The notes: a model not told the origin generated them from the letters alone. Shown: positions 7,209 through 16,389, counted from the stretch's first letter. The stretch is DNA of 64,000 bases from G963691835 sp963691835 (GCA_963691835.1 OY829383.1:4216001-4280000), one strand, 5' to 3'. Made by a program: numbers and translations.

Positions 7209-8750
7209 TTATGCGCTCCCCTTGTCTTCAGATGTCTTAGGCTTTGATGCCGCTCGGATCGACGGCGTGGCGGCCGTCGCCTCCTCCACCTTGGCCTTGC
7301 TGGCACTCCGGCTCGGCTTCGCCCCCGCATCTGCGGCGGGCGCCGGTTTCGCCGCTGCCGTCTTTGCTGCAGCCGGTTCCTTGGCCGCCGCTTTCGGAGC
7401 GGCCGCTTTAGCGGCCGGTTTGCGAGCGGCTGGCTTCTTGGCCGCAGCGGGCTTCGCCGCCGTAGCCGCTTTCGCGGCGGCGGCCGTCTTGGGGGCCGCA
7501 GCCTTTGTAGCAGCAGCCTTTGGCGCGGCAGCCTTCGCCGGAGGCGCCTTCTTGGCTGCTGCTTTCGGTGCCGCCTTCGCCTTTTCCGCCTCTACAGCCA
7601 GGACGGAGGGATGAACCACGGCCCCGTCAGCCGTGACCATCGAGCCTTTGATGATCTCATCCTCACGGTCGACCTTCAGCGACTTGCTGTCTTTGTCGAT
7701 CATCGGAGACAGGAAGTTGAAAAGGTTCTTGGCGTAAAGCGTGCTGGCATCCTGCGCGACCCGGCTCGGCACGTTCGCATGGCCAACCAATGTCACGCCG
7801 TGCTTCGTCACGATCTTCCCGAACTCGGAGATCGGGCAGTTGCCACCCTGCTCGACGGCGAGATCCACGATCACGGATCCCGGCCGCATTGTCTTCACCA
7901 TATCTTCAGATACCAGGACGGGAGCGGCCCGGCCCGGGATCAGAGCTGTGCAGATGACGATGTCCTGCTTCTTGATCGTCTCCGCAATGAGCTCCGCTTG
8001 TTTCTTCTTGTACTCGGCACTCATCTCCTTGGCGTAACCGCCAGCGGTCTCGGCCTGCTTGAACTCCTCGTCCTCGACTGCGACGAAAGTTCCGCCAAGG
8101 CTTTCAACCTGTTCCTTCACCGCAGGGCGGACGTCCGTGGCGCTGACAACGGCGCCAAGACGTTTCGCGGTCGCGATCGCCTGAAGGCCTGCAACACCGG
8201 CTCCCATGACAAGGCACCGCGCGGGCGGCACAGTGCCCGCCGCCGTCATCATCATCGGGAAGGCCCGGCCGAACACCGCGGCGGCATCCAGGACCGCCTT
8301 GTACCCGGCCAAGTTCGCCTGGGAGGACAGAACGTCCATGGACTGAGCCCGCGTGATCCGCGGCACCATCTCCATGGCGAACGTCGTGATCTTCTTGGCC
8401 GCAAGCGCATCCATGAGCGCGCGGTCCTTATAGGGCTCCATGAGGCTGACCAGCGTCGAGCCGCTCTTCATCATCGCCACTTCGTCGGCGAGACCGTCGA
8501 CAGCGGCACCCGGGCCAACCGGCTTACGGACCTTCAGGACGATATCGGCGGACGACAGCACATCCTTAGCGGTCTTCGCGATCTTTGCCCCGGCCGCTTC
8601 GTAGGCGGAGTCCGGGACTGACGCGGAATCACCGGCGCCCGTCTCGATCAAGACGTCGAGGCCAAGGCCCACAAAACGTTTCACGGAGTCGGGTGATGCG
8701 GCGACCCGCTCCTCGTGAGGGCGTCGCTCCCTGACGATGCCGAGCTGCAT
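7209..8750 (-). CDS. pntAA: NAD(P) transhydrogenase subunit alpha part 1 with long Ala/Lys/Pro-rich C-terminal tail
   Basis: 513 residues; family members that lack the membrane part are normally about 380. Residues 1-384 form the NAD(H)-binding dI domain: RRPHEERVAASPDSV near the N-terminus, the Rossmann GAGVAGLQAIATAKRLGA loop, DVRPAVKEQVESLGG, and the VIVDLAVEQGGNCP segment. From about residue 385 to the stop (bases about 7595-7209) the chain is an AK/AP/AAK repeat resembling histone H1-like tails, ending in a more mixed acidic/basic stretch. The frame through the tail is uninterrupted and runs to 3 bp before pntAB, so it belongs to the gene. The ATG has GAGAGGGAG upstream. Confidence 0.96.
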   Translation of the reverse strand: MQLGIVRERRPHEERVAASPDSVKRFVGLGLDVLIETGAGDSASVPDSAYEAAGAKIAKTAKDVLSSADIVLKVRKPVGPGAAVDGLADEVAMMKSGSTLVSLMEPYKDRALMDALAAKKITTFAMEMVPRITRAQSMDVLSSQANLAGYKAVLDAAAVFGRAFPMMMTAAGTVPPARCLVMGAGVAGLQAIATAKRLGAVVSATDVRPAVKEQVESLGGTFVAVEDEEFKQAETAGGYAKEMSAEYKKKQAELIAETIKKQDIVICTALIPGRAAPVLVSEDMVKTMRPGSVIVDLAVEQGGNCPISEFGKIVTKHGVTLVGHANVPSRVAQDASTLYAKNLFNFLSPMIDKDSKSLKVDREDEIIKGSMVTADGAVVHPSVLAVEAEKAKAAPKAAAKKAPPAKAAAPKAAATKAAAPKTAAAAKAATAAKPAAAKKPAARKPAAKAAAPKAAAKEPAAAKTAAAKPAPAADAGAKPSRSASKAKVEEATAATPSIRAASKPKTSEDKGSA

Positions 8751-8906
8751 GGCTCACTCCCTCTCAATTCGGTATGCGTTCAACAGAAAACGCACACAAG
8801 GCGGCGGGACAATGCCCCGTCGATCAAAAATACGCAATCGCTCTCGGGAACTAAGTCGAGAAGACAACCGTTCCACCCCCGACCCAATTAATCCGACAGA
8901 GGCGCC

Positions 8907-9602
8907 CTATGGCAACGCAGCGCGACGGCGATCCAACTCGATGGACCTGAGGTCCGTCGCGGCGGTTTCTTCCAACCGCGTCAGCGCAGTGCTGCAGGCG
9001 ACCGGCTTGGAGACCGCACCCTCGCCCTTCATGGTCACGATGTCCGGACGACACTGTCCATCGACGACAACCCGCAGTTGGCGCCAATCCTCAAGCGTTG
9101 CCGACGCCAACCCCTCGTACCAGGCGTCCCGCTCCGTCTCCGTGTCGAAACGGTCCCGCCGCAGACGGATCAGCATCTGCGGCGGGTAGGCCCGCGCATC
9201 TTTGCCACCTTCCGCATCCTCCACCGTCGCGATCTGCAATGTGAGCGGCTCCCGGTCCAGAATCCGAACGAGAAGCGGCTTGATTGATCGGGGATGGATC
9301 GTTGTCACCCGGCGATAATGGTCTGCCAAGAAACACGTGATCCGGACTTCCTTACCGAAGCTCTCCAACGGGATGATCTCCGGTGTCCGGATTGTCCGTT
9401 CCAGGCCCGACTCGCCCCGGACGCTGCAAACCGCCCCCACCGGTTGGGTTTGCATCAGCGTCATCGGCACAGGCTTCGCCGTTTCGGTGGGCGCCTCCAC
9501 CGGCAGATCCGGCAGGGCGCACCCCGCCAGCAGGCCACCGGCAAAGAGGATACCGGTCATTGCCGCCGACCGACTTCGCGGCACCGAACACCAGCCCCTC
9601 AT
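8907..9602 (-). CDS. Putative lipoprotein of unknown function
   Basis: 231 residues from the ATG at 9602, which follows a strong AAAGGAGG site and overlaps the dtd stop by four bases. An N-terminal signal with a lipobox LLAGC (Cys near residue 26) predicts a lipid-anchored periplasmic protein. The mature part has no motif I recognise. It contains several Cys (VCSVRG, ITCFLADH, GQCRPD, ACSTAL) that could form disulfides, and it has a mixed alpha/beta look. It is translationally coupled to dtd, but a functional link is not evident. Confidence 0.75.
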   Translation of the reverse strand: MRGWCSVPRSRSAAMTGILFAGGLLAGCALPDLPVEAPTETAKPVPMTLMQTQPVGAVCSVRGESGLERTIRTPEIIPLESFGKEVRITCFLADHYRRVTTIHPRSIKPLLVRILDREPLTLQIATVEDAEGGKDARAYPPQMLIRLRRDRFDTETERDAWYEGLASATLEDWRQLRVVVDGQCRPDIVTMKGEGAVSKPVACSTALTRLEETAATDLRSIELDRRRAALP

Positions 9603-10060
9603 GCGCTGCCTCCTTTGGGTTGATCCGTGTCGATCCAAATCGTTACCGGCCCGTCGTTGATCAGGTGAACCTTCATATCGGCCCCGAATTGACCGTGCGA
9701 TACGGGGATTCCCATCCCCTCCAAATCCTTTGCCACAACGTCGAGCAGAGGAACCGCCTGATCCGGCTGAGCCGCGGCAGAAAACCCAGGCCTGTTCCCC
9801 CGGCTGACATCGGCGGACAAGGTGAACTGACTGACAAGAAGAATGCCACCGCCGATATCCGTAACGGACCGGTTCATCCTCCCCTCATCATCCTGGAAGA
9901 TCCGCATCGCACCGATCTTGCGGGCGCACCAGGATGCTTGAGACGACGTATCGTCCCGCATCGCGCACACGAAGACCAACAGGCCACGGTCTATGGAACC
10001 GACCGTTTCTTCCGCCACGTCGACCCGGGCCTCAAGAACCCGCTGAATCAGAACCCGCAT
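9599..10060 (-). CDS. dtd: D-aminoacyl-tRNA deacylase
   Basis: 153 residues, the normal length. Cytosolic proofreading enzyme that releases D-amino acids (and glycine) mischarged on tRNA. Family features: N-terminal MRVLIQRVLEARV, the SQFTL motif (about residues 76-80) that with the C-terminal NDGPVT motif (the Gly-cisPro site, about 134-139) forms the D-chiral pocket. The downstream lipoprotein gene overlaps by ATGA. This is the first gene of the two-gene unit. Confidence 0.96.
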   Translation of the reverse strand: MRVLIQRVLEARVDVAEETVGSIDRGLLVFVCAMRDDTSSQASWCARKIGAMRIFQDDEGRMNRSVTDIGGGILLVSQFTLSADVSRGNRPGFSAAAQPDQAVPLLDVVAKDLEGMGIPVSHGQFGADMKVHLINDGPVTIWIDTDQPKGGSA

Positions 10061-10164
10061 AACGCTACACTCTCCTTGTCGTCGAATCCTAACCGTCGAC
10101 CTCGAGACTTCAAAGACCTAGAACGCCGGTGATAGGGTAGCGCCGACACGCAGAGGAAGATCGA

Positions 10165-10947
10165 ATGAAACCTATCTATGTCGCTGTTTTGCTTGTCTTG
10201 GCGGCTCTACTTACGAGCCCCGCACCAAGTGCAATTGCACAGTCGGCGACGGCGCCGGCGGAATCCTCGACCTATCCCCCACCCGACGAGCTCGATTTTG
10301 GCGACACGCCCGGCGGTGCGGCCTCAGGCATCGAGCAGCAGGAAGACAGTTTGGAGAATGTGAACCGGGCCATATCGGCGTTTAACAGGTTCCTTCGGCA
10401 GAACGTCCTGGACCCTGTTGTCCGGGTTTACAGATCGGTGACGCCAGATCCTCTCCAGCAGGCGTTGTCAAACGTCGCGACGAATCTGCGGGAACCGTTC
10501 AACGTCCTGGGCTCCATCGTCGCTGGTGATGAGGAAGGTGCCGTTTCTTCAGGCGGCCGGTTCCTGATCAACACGACCTTGGGCATCGGCGGGATCCGGG
10601 ACGTCGCGACGAAAGCCGGGCTTGAATACTGCCGGGAAGATATCGGACAAGGGCTCGCCTCCCGCGGGGTTGAGGCAGGAACACCGATTGTCGCCCCCAT
10701 CATCGGGCCCACGAATGTCCGCGATCTTCCGGGTGATATCGTTGAAGTGCTGATCAGCCCTCTGCCGGGCGTCGTGACCATCGCCCAGGCAGGCGTCGAA
10801 TACGCGGATAGTCAGGAGGCGCTCGAGGCGCTGACGGAAGGGTCCGTTGATCCCTACATCACCGAGCGGGACGCCGCCGCGCAGAACCGGCTCTATCAGG
10901 TGGATGTCCGGTGCAAGCTCCCAAAGAAGCAGAAGACGACCGAATGA
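10165..10947 (+). CDS. mlaA: MlaA/VacJ family protein (outer-membrane lipid asymmetry)
   Basis: 260 residues. MlaA removes mislocalised phospholipid from the outer leaflet and hands it to periplasmic MlaC. A cleavable signal runs to about residue 25 (SAIAQ). I see no convincing lipobox, so this may be a non-acylated member, as in many alphaproteobacteria. The core signature is present: ENVNRAISAFNRFLRQNVLDPV (about 64-85), GGRFLINTTLGIGGIRDVA (about 131-149), GLASRGVEAGTPIVAPIIGPTNVRD, and the C-terminal EYADSQEALEAL. MlaC, which often follows, is absent. Instead a 65-residue gene overlaps its stop. Confidence 0.93.
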   Translation: MKPIYVAVLLVLAALLTSPAPSAIAQSATAPAESSTYPPPDELDFGDTPGGAASGIEQQEDSLENVNRAISAFNRFLRQNVLDPVVRVYRSVTPDPLQQALSNVATNLREPFNVLGSIVAGDEEGAVSSGGRFLINTTLGIGGIRDVATKAGLEYCREDIGQGLASRGVEAGTPIVAPIIGPTNVRDLPGDIVEVLISPLPGVVTIAQAGVEYADSQEALEALTEGSVDPYITERDAAAQNRLYQVDVRCKLPKKQKTTE

Positions 10948-11141
10948 CCGCAGGCCCCGAGGAAACGGCGCAGCCGTCGCTCTTCGCGCGAGTTGTCGGA
11001 CGCCTCCTGTCCTGGTTCAGGGAAGAGTGGCGAACCGCAAGAAAGCTGGAAGGCCGTGTCCGTGATGTGAAGAGCGAGGCCCGCGCCTTCAGGCGCGCAG
11101 CACTTCGCGGAGATGGCTCAGATCATACCTGGCCGCCGTGA
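10944..11141 (+). CDS. Small basic protein, unknown function, coupled to mlaA
   Basis: 65 residues. Its ATG overlaps the mlaA stop (ATGA), which supports translation by coupling even though no separate ribosome site is clear. The composition is Arg/Glu-rich with a probable amphipathic helix (VVGRLLSWFREEWRTARKLEGRV) and no Cys. There is no membrane segment and no family I recognise. It could be a small accessory of the lipid-transport protein or a spurious frame; coding potential is moderate. Confidence 0.5.
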   Translation: MTAGPEETAQPSLFARVVGRLLSWFREEWRTARKLEGRVRDVKSEARAFRRAALRGDGSDHTWPP

Positions 11142-11277
11142 CATAGCGGTGGTGTGACACCGTCGGTTTCACAAATCTGAGGTCCGTTTGTCTCGCAGAA
11201 GGTTCCGGTTTCTGACATCATCTGTGATACGCTTGAGTAATTAATGGTTCGTGTCATCTATGAAAGAGGAACGCAGA

Positions 11278-11910
11278 ATGCTGTCCCGGTTTCGATCAAA
11301 TCTCCTGGCCGCCGCCATCCTTTCGACCTCCGTTGCCCTCACCTCTCCCGCCCTAAGCGCATCGGCATCCCCATCTGATACGCAGACCACGATATCGGGA
11401 TACATGTACTCATGGGTCTCCTGGTTCGGCGGCGTTCTCGGCTATGTCGACGCGTCCATTGACGCGGAGATCGCGAAAATGCGCGACGCCCTTGTGGACG
11501 ACGCGACTGCCTTGGAAAGCCTGATCGACCGCACCGGTTTCTCGTTGGATGAGGTCAGGATCGGCATGGGGCCCATCCCGACGATCGGACTGGGCATCTC
11601 CTACGAGCGGGACATCACCGACGAGGAACGGGCGGATCTCATCAAGCACATCGAGACCTCCGGGGATGTCGGTGCTGTCGAGAAGACGCTGGTCTACACG
11701 CTTCTTGAGATTGCTGATGGAAAGCATGCAAAGTCTGAGGGCGTGTTTAGTTTGAAAGGCTTGGATGTGGACGTCGATCTCATCCCGGGTATCACCCTCA
11801 TACTCGGCAAAGATGGCGACGGCGCAGAAGCGCCTGATCCCGATGTCGCGCCGGCCCCAGCCGCCGCCCCGACCACGCCGGTGGAGACAGCACCGACGCA
11901 AGGCGGCTGA
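11278..11910 (+). CDS. Exported protein of unknown function
   Basis: 210 residues from an ATG with AGAGGA upstream; a GTG nine codons earlier is possible but less likely. A signal peptide (basic MLSRFRSN, hydrophobic core, likely cleavage after ALSASA) predicts a periplasmic or surface location. The mature chain starts with a Ser/Thr-rich segment followed by YMYSWVSWFGGVLGYVDASID. It then has acidic helices and ends in an Ala/Pro-rich tail (about 185-210). No family is recognised and there are no Cys in the mature part. It is monocistronic, between mlaA and the flavoprotein gene. Confidence 0.7.
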   Translation: MLSRFRSNLLAAAILSTSVALTSPALSASASPSDTQTTISGYMYSWVSWFGGVLGYVDASIDAEIAKMRDALVDDATALESLIDRTGFSLDEVRIGMGPIPTIGLGISYERDITDEERADLIKHIETSGDVGAVEKTLVYTLLEIADGKHAKSEGVFSLKGLDVDVDLIPGITLILGKDGDGAEAPDPDVAPAPAAAPTTPVETAPTQGG

Positions 11911-12054
11911 CGCCCTCCCCTAAAGCTGGGACGGACTGGCGGTAACGTCCAAGGCACGTGTTCGCATCCGGACCAGAACCGGTCGTCCTGGGTCTTGTCA
12001 GGGGGAACGCCAGTCTGTCCAATCACGCTCACATGCCGTGCTGGGAGATCGATC

Positions 12055-14475
12055 ATGAAGACGAATGTGCGCGTCGCCGTTATTGGCGGCGGGGTGGTTG
12101 GGTGCAGTGTTCTTTTCCACCTGACCAAGCTTGGTTGGAAAGACGTCGTCCTGATCGAACGTGATGAGCTGACCTCCGGCTCCACCTGGCACGCCGCGGG
12201 CGGCATGCACACGCTGAACAGCGACCCGAACGTCTCAAAGCTCCAGGCCTACACCATGAAGCTCTATCACGAGCTGGAGGAGATCTCGGGCCAGTCCTGC
12301 GGCATTCACGTCACCGGCGGCTATATGTGCGCGGGTACGCAGGAGCGGCTCGACTTCCTCAAGACGATGCGCGCAAAAGCGAAATACATGGGTCTGGAGT
12401 TCGACTTCGTCGATCTGGCGGAAGTTGCCCGGGAGCATCCCCTTGTCGATGTCTCCCACTTTGCCGGCGCGGTTTGGGACCCGAACGAGGGGCACATCGA
12501 TCCTTCCGGTGTGACAAATGCCTACGCCAAGGCGGCCCGCATCCAAGGTGCAGAGGTGTACCGCCACAACCCTGTCGTGGACATCAAACCCCGCACCGAC
12601 GGGACGTGGGACGTCATCACCAAGAACGGGACCATCCACGCCGAGCATGTGGTGAACGCCGGCGGCCTCTGGGCCCGGGAAGTTGGCCGCATGGTCGGCA
12701 TCGAGCTGCCGATCATCGCCATGGAGCACCACTACCTCCTGACCGAGGCCATCCCCGAAGTTGTGGAGCGGGAGAAGGAACTGCCCCACCTCGTGGACTT
12801 CGAGGCGGAGATCTACACCCGTCAGGAGGGTCAAGGCTTCCTGGTCGGCACCTACGAACAGCAATCAACCCCGTGGTCTGTGGATCAGACGCCCTGGGAT
12901 TTTGGCCATGAGCTTCTACAGCCAGATCTCGAGCGGATCGCCCCCAGCATCGAAATGGCGTTCAAGCACTTCCCGATCCTGGAACGGACGGGCATCAAGC
13001 AGGCGATCAACGGTCCGTTCACCTTCGCGCCCGACGGGAACCCGCTGGTCGGTCCGGTGCCCGGGCTTCGGAACTTCTGGACGGCATGCGGCGTCATGGC
13101 CGGGTTCAGCCAAGGCGGCGGCGTCGGCTTGTCTCTGGCGGAATGGATGATCGAAGGCGAGCCGTCGACAGACATCATGGGCATGGATGTGGCCCGCTTC
13201 GGCCCCTTCGCCTCAAAGGGCTACACGTATCACAAGGCGCAGGAGTTCTACCGGCGCCGGTTCAGCATCGTATACCCGAACGAGGAACTGCCGGTCGCAA
13301 GGCCGCTCCGCACCTCCCCCCTCTACGATATCCAGAAGTCGAAGAACGCGGTGTTCGGCGCCGCCTACGGCCTGGAGGCACCGCTCTGGTTCGCGCCGGA
13401 AGGGATGGAGCCACATGAGAAGCCGACCTATCTCCGCTCCAACGCCTTCGAGCCGACGGCCGCCGAGTGCAAAGCCGTGCGCGAGGGTGTCGGCATCCTG
13501 GAGATCACCAACTTCGCCAAATACGACGTGACCGGCCCGAACGCCGAGGCATGGCTGTCCGAACTTCTGGCCAACCGGATGCCGCGCCAGGGACGGATGA
13601 TGCTTTCCCCGATGCTAGCGCCGACCGGCAAGATCATTGGCGATTTCACGATCGCCAAGCTCTCGGATGAGCATTTCATGATCTTCGGGTCTGGTGCTGC
13701 CGAGAACTATCACATGCGCTGGTTCACCAACCGGATGCCCGACAGCGGCGTGTCGGTTCGCCCACGCCGGGTCGACCTCGCTGGCGTCTCCATCGCGGGA
13801 CCTAAGTCCCGGGAACTGCTGGGCCGGTTGTCGCACGGACATCAAGACATCTCGGCGGAAGGCTTCAAGTTCCTCGACTTCAAGCCGCTTCACTTGGGCA
13901 TGATCGACGCGCTTGTGGGCCGGATCACGTTTACGGGTGACCTCGGGTACGAAATCTGGGTCGAGAGCGACTATCTGCGGACGCTCTATCATTCACTGTT
14001 CGCGGCGGGTGAGGATCTGGGACTTCGAGACTTCGGCAGCCGGGCTCTGAACTCGCTCCGTCTGGAGAAGAGCTTCGGGGGGTGGATGCGGGAGTACCGC
14101 CCGGACTACACCCCGCTCGAGGCGGGGATGGACCGCTTTGTCGACCTCCGGAAGAACAGCTTCGTTGGCCGGAAAGCCGTCATGAAGCAACGCGACGAAG
14201 GGGCGAAACGGAAGCTGATCACCCTGGAAATCGATGTGGATCAGGCGGACGCCATGGCGGATGAGCCGATCTTCTTTGACGGCGGGGTCGTTGGCTGGGT
14301 CACCTCTGGTGGCTTCTCCCACCATACGGGCAAGAGCCTCGCCATGGGGTATGTGAAGGCCGAAGCGGCGGAGGGTGCCGATGGCTACGCCGTGGAAATC
14401 CTCGGTGACATCCGCCCGGCGAAACGGTTGGCGCAACCGATCTTCGATCCCGAAGGCTCCCGCATGCGGGGCTAA
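12055..14475 (+). CDS. Dimethylglycine/sarcosine dehydrogenase-family flavoprotein (FAD oxidase plus GcvT domain)
   Basis: 806 residues from an ATG with GGGAGATCGATC upstream. Residues 1-380 form an FAD-dependent D-amino-acid-oxidase-like domain: dinucleotide motif VIGGGVVGCS (8-18), E35 for the ribose, and SGSTWHAAGG (41-50), where H46 matches the covalent FAD-histidine of dimethylglycine/sarcosine dehydrogenases. A linker domain (about 380-440) precedes GcvT-like folate-binding domains (about 440-806) with DFGSRALNSLRLEKSFGGW and the C-terminal FVGRKAVMKQ. The expected reaction is oxidative N-demethylation of a methylated glycine or related compound, passing the one-carbon unit to tetrahydrofolate and electrons to ETF. 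No soxBDAG or ETF genes are adjacent, so the substrate is undetermined. Confidence 0.9.
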   Translation: MKTNVRVAVIGGGVVGCSVLFHLTKLGWKDVVLIERDELTSGSTWHAAGGMHTLNSDPNVSKLQAYTMKLYHELEEISGQSCGIHVTGGYMCAGTQERLDFLKTMRAKAKYMGLEFDFVDLAEVAREHPLVDVSHFAGAVWDPNEGHIDPSGVTNAYAKAARIQGAEVYRHNPVVDIKPRTDGTWDVITKNGTIHAEHVVNAGGLWAREVGRMVGIELPIIAMEHHYLLTEAIPEVVEREKELPHLVDFEAEIYTRQEGQGFLVGTYEQQSTPWSVDQTPWDFGHELLQPDLERIAPSIEMAFKHFPILERTGIKQAINGPFTFAPDGNPLVGPVPGLRNFWTACGVMAGFSQGGGVGLSLAEWMIEGEPSTDIMGMDVARFGPFASKGYTYHKAQEFYRRRFSIVYPNEELPVARPLRTSPLYDIQKSKNAVFGAAYGLEAPLWFAPEGMEPHEKPTYLRSNAFEPTAAECKAVREGVGILEITNFAKYDVTGPNAEAWLSELLANRMPRQGRMMLSPMLAPTGKIIGDFTIAKLSDEHFMIFGSGAAENYHMRWFTNRMPDSGVSVRPRRVDLAGVSIAGPKSRELLGRLSHGHQDISAEGFKFLDFKPLHLGMIDALVGRITFTGDLGYEIWVESDYLRTLYHSLFAAGEDLGLRDFGSRALNSLRLEKSFGGWMREYRPDYTPLEAGMDRFVDLRKNSFVGRKAVMKQRDEGAKRKLITLEIDVDQADAMADEPIFFDGGVVGWVTSGGFSHHTGKSLAMGYVKAEAAEGADGYAVEILGDIRPAKRLAQPIFDPEGSRMRG

Positions 14476-14772
14476 TTCTACGGAAGGCAATGGACGCCGG
14501 GCCATCACGTTGCTGTCGAAATCGGCGGCGACGGTCCGGCGTACTATGCCGCGTTTGGCGTTGCGATCGCGCCTTCCCACCGACGACCGTATCGTTACGC
14601 CCTTCCGATGTCGGCCAAAGACCCTGTTCCGATGCAGCAACAACGGGGGACGGTGCGCAGCTTGCAAGACGCACAGCACAAAGCGCAGTGAGGCGTCCTA
14701 CGACGCGTGGCGCGGGCAAAACCCAGCTACCTGTCACCGAAGCTCGGAACAAGCGTTAGACGACGGTCGGCG
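14476..14772. other. Convergent intergenic region with no identifiable gene
   Basis: 297 bp between the flavoprotein gene and tatC, both ending here. Short open frames on both strands are Arg-rich and protein-unlike. I see no tRNA-like cloverleaf, no strong hairpin followed by T and no ribosome site. It may be eroded sequence. Confidence 0.5.
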
Positions 14773-15546
14773 TCAGTCCGCTTCGGCCTCGCGCTTCCGC
14801 TCGATGAGAACGGAGATCAGGATCGAGATCTCGTAGAGCGCGATGATCGGCAAGGCCAGCAGGACCTGGCTGATCACATCCGGCGGGGTCAGGATCGCAG
14901 CGGCAACGAACGCGATCAGGATGGCGTACTTCCGTTTCGCCCGGAGCCCTTCGACCGACGCGATCCCAACCTTGACCAAGAGAACGATCAGCACCGGCAA
15001 TTCGAAACTGACGCCGAACGCGAAAATCAGGCGCATCACCAGCGAGAGATACTGGTCAACTTTCGGCTCAAGAACGATTGGCAGGGTGCCATCACCACCC
15101 GGCGTCTCGAAGCCCAGGAAGAACTGCCAGGCGACCGGAATGACGATGTAGTAGACCATCGCGGCACCCATGGTGAACAACACGGGCGTGGCGATCAGAA
15201 ACGGCAGGAAGGCCTGTTTCTCCTGCTTGTAGAGGCCGGGAGCGACAAAGCCCCAAATCTGGATCGAGATGATCGGGAACGATATGCAGGCCGCCGCGAA
15301 GAACGAGACCTTCACATAGGTGAAGAAGGCCTCGTGCATGGCCGTATAAATCAGACGGCGCCCTTCCTGCCCGGCCGTCACATCGTAGAGCGGCTGTACC
15401 AGAAACTCGAAGATTGGGGCGTGGAAGGCGTAGCAAACGAAGAACGCCACGATGAACCCGCCGAACGAGACCATCAGACGCGTCCGCAACTCGATCAGAT
15501 GATCCAGCAGCGGCATTTTCTTCTCTTCGGCTTCTCCCGTTGCCAT
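14773..15546 (-). CDS. tatC: Sec-independent protein translocase TatC
   Basis: 257 residues, six predicted inner-membrane helices. TatC is the receptor that recognises the twin-arginine signal of folded substrates. Family marks: MPLLDHLIELRTRL at the N-terminus (conserved E in the cytosolic tip), the FTYVKVSFFAA segment, FETP, FELPVL in helix 4 (conserved Glu) and LTPPDVISQ before helix 5. The ATG follows the tatB stop by 3 bp. It is third in tatABC and likely essential for export of cofactor-containing enzymes such as molybdenum hydroxylases of the periplasmic type. Confidence 0.97.
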   Translation of the reverse strand: MATGEAEEKKMPLLDHLIELRTRLMVSFGGFIVAFFVCYAFHAPIFEFLVQPLYDVTAGQEGRRLIYTAMHEAFFTYVKVSFFAAACISFPIISIQIWGFVAPGLYKQEKQAFLPFLIATPVLFTMGAAMVYYIVIPVAWQFFLGFETPGGDGTLPIVLEPKVDQYLSLVMRLIFAFGVSFELPVLIVLLVKVGIASVEGLRAKRKYAILIAFVAAAILTPPDVISQVLLALPIIALYEISILISVLIERKREAEAD

Positions 15547-15549
15547 CTC

Positions 15550-16068
15550 TTACGCCTCACCAGCAGCCGCGGTCTTCGGCCGGCTCTCGGAGGGTGTATC
15601 TGCCGGCGCGCTGGGCGCGGCGTCCCCCGCGTCCGACGGACCGAAGCCCGGGAGTTCCGACTGCGGCACTGACGCCGTCACCTGAGCCGTTTCCGTCTTT
15701 TCGATGCTTGGAGCCTCTTCGCCGATGGTCGGCTCAGCCGTTTCCTTGTTCACCACTTCGGCCGCTTCTTTCGCCGATTTCTCAAGGTCCACGGCGGCAG
15801 ACGTGAGTTCGCCGTCCGCGCCGAACTCCTCTTTCAGCCGTTCCGTCAGCTTGTTATCCTTGATGTCATTGACGGATTTGCGGATCTCGTCGATCTCAGC
15901 CTCGCGGGCCGCCTCTTCCATCGTGTTCTGGAAGTCACGGGCGACGGAACGGACCTGTCGAATCCAACCGCTCACCTGCCGGATAAAGCGCGGCAAGTCC
16001 TTCGGGCCGACCACAATGATGGCCACGATGGAAAGCAGTAGGAGTTCCTGCCACCCGAGATCGAACAT
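15550..16068 (-). CDS. tatB: Sec-independent protein translocase TatB
   Basis: 172 residues. It has an N-terminal helix with the TatB pattern FDLGWQELLLLSIVAIIVVGPKDLPRF: a conserved Glu at residue 8 and the GP hinge, which separates TatB from TatA. An amphipathic helix follows (about 25-60), then a long low-complexity acidic/Pro/Ala tail. TatB pairs with TatC in the substrate receptor. There are 87 bp between tatA and tatB and 3 bp between tatB and tatC. Confidence 0.95.
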   Translation of the reverse strand: MFDLGWQELLLLSIVAIIVVGPKDLPRFIRQVSGWIRQVRSVARDFQNTMEEAAREAEIDEIRKSVNDIKDNKLTERLKEEFGADGELTSAAVDLEKSAKEAAEVVNKETAEPTIGEEAPSIEKTETAQVTASVPQSELPGFGPSDAGDAAPSAPADTPSESRPKTAAAGEA

Positions 16069-16155
16069 ACGACGCCCAATGACCTAGCGATAACACGGCC
16101 GCCCCCTCGCCTCGCGAACGAGGTGCGATAACCCAAGGCCGACCGTCGATTCAGA

Positions 16156-16389
16156 TCAGCCCTTGGCGACCTGATCGCTGTTCGAGGTGCTAGCGGACTT
16201 GGCTTCGTCGGAGTTCAACGACTTTTGATCGTCGTCACCCTTCTCTTCGCCGTCCTTGAGGCCCTTCTTGAAGCTGTTGAGGCCCTTACCGAAATCGCCC
16301 ATCAGCCGCGAGATCTTGCCGCCCCCTCCGAAGAGGACGAGAACCACGACCAGAACGACTAGCCAGTGCCAAATGCTGAACGTACCCAT
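16156..16389 (-). CDS. tatA: Sec-independent protein translocase TatA
   Basis: 77 residues. One transmembrane helix (about 6-21) runs into the FGGGGKISRLMGDFGKGLNSFKKGL amphipathic helix, typical of TatA, which oligomerises to make the transport path. The tail is charged and Ser/Asp-rich. It is the first tat gene; the 108-bp gap to the upstream ABC ATPase gene suggests a separate promoter. Confidence 0.95.
   Translation of the reverse strand: MGTFSIWHWLVVLVVVLVLFGGGGKISRLMGDFGKGLNSFKKGLKDGEEKGDDDQKSLNSDEAKSASTSNSDQVAKG

Noticed and set aside
7129..8621. Long plus-strand open frames opposite pntAA
   Set aside because: Antisense mirror of a clear transhydrogenase gene; the Ala-rich frame is only the complement of the Lys/Ala tail. 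No ribosome site.
14300..14836. Overlapping short frames in the gap between the flavoprotein gene and tatC
   Set aside because: Arg-rich in all frames, no ribosome site, no recognisable motif.
14707..15672. Plus-strand frame opposite tatC/tatB
   Set aside because: Antisense to conserved tat genes; composition not protein-like.
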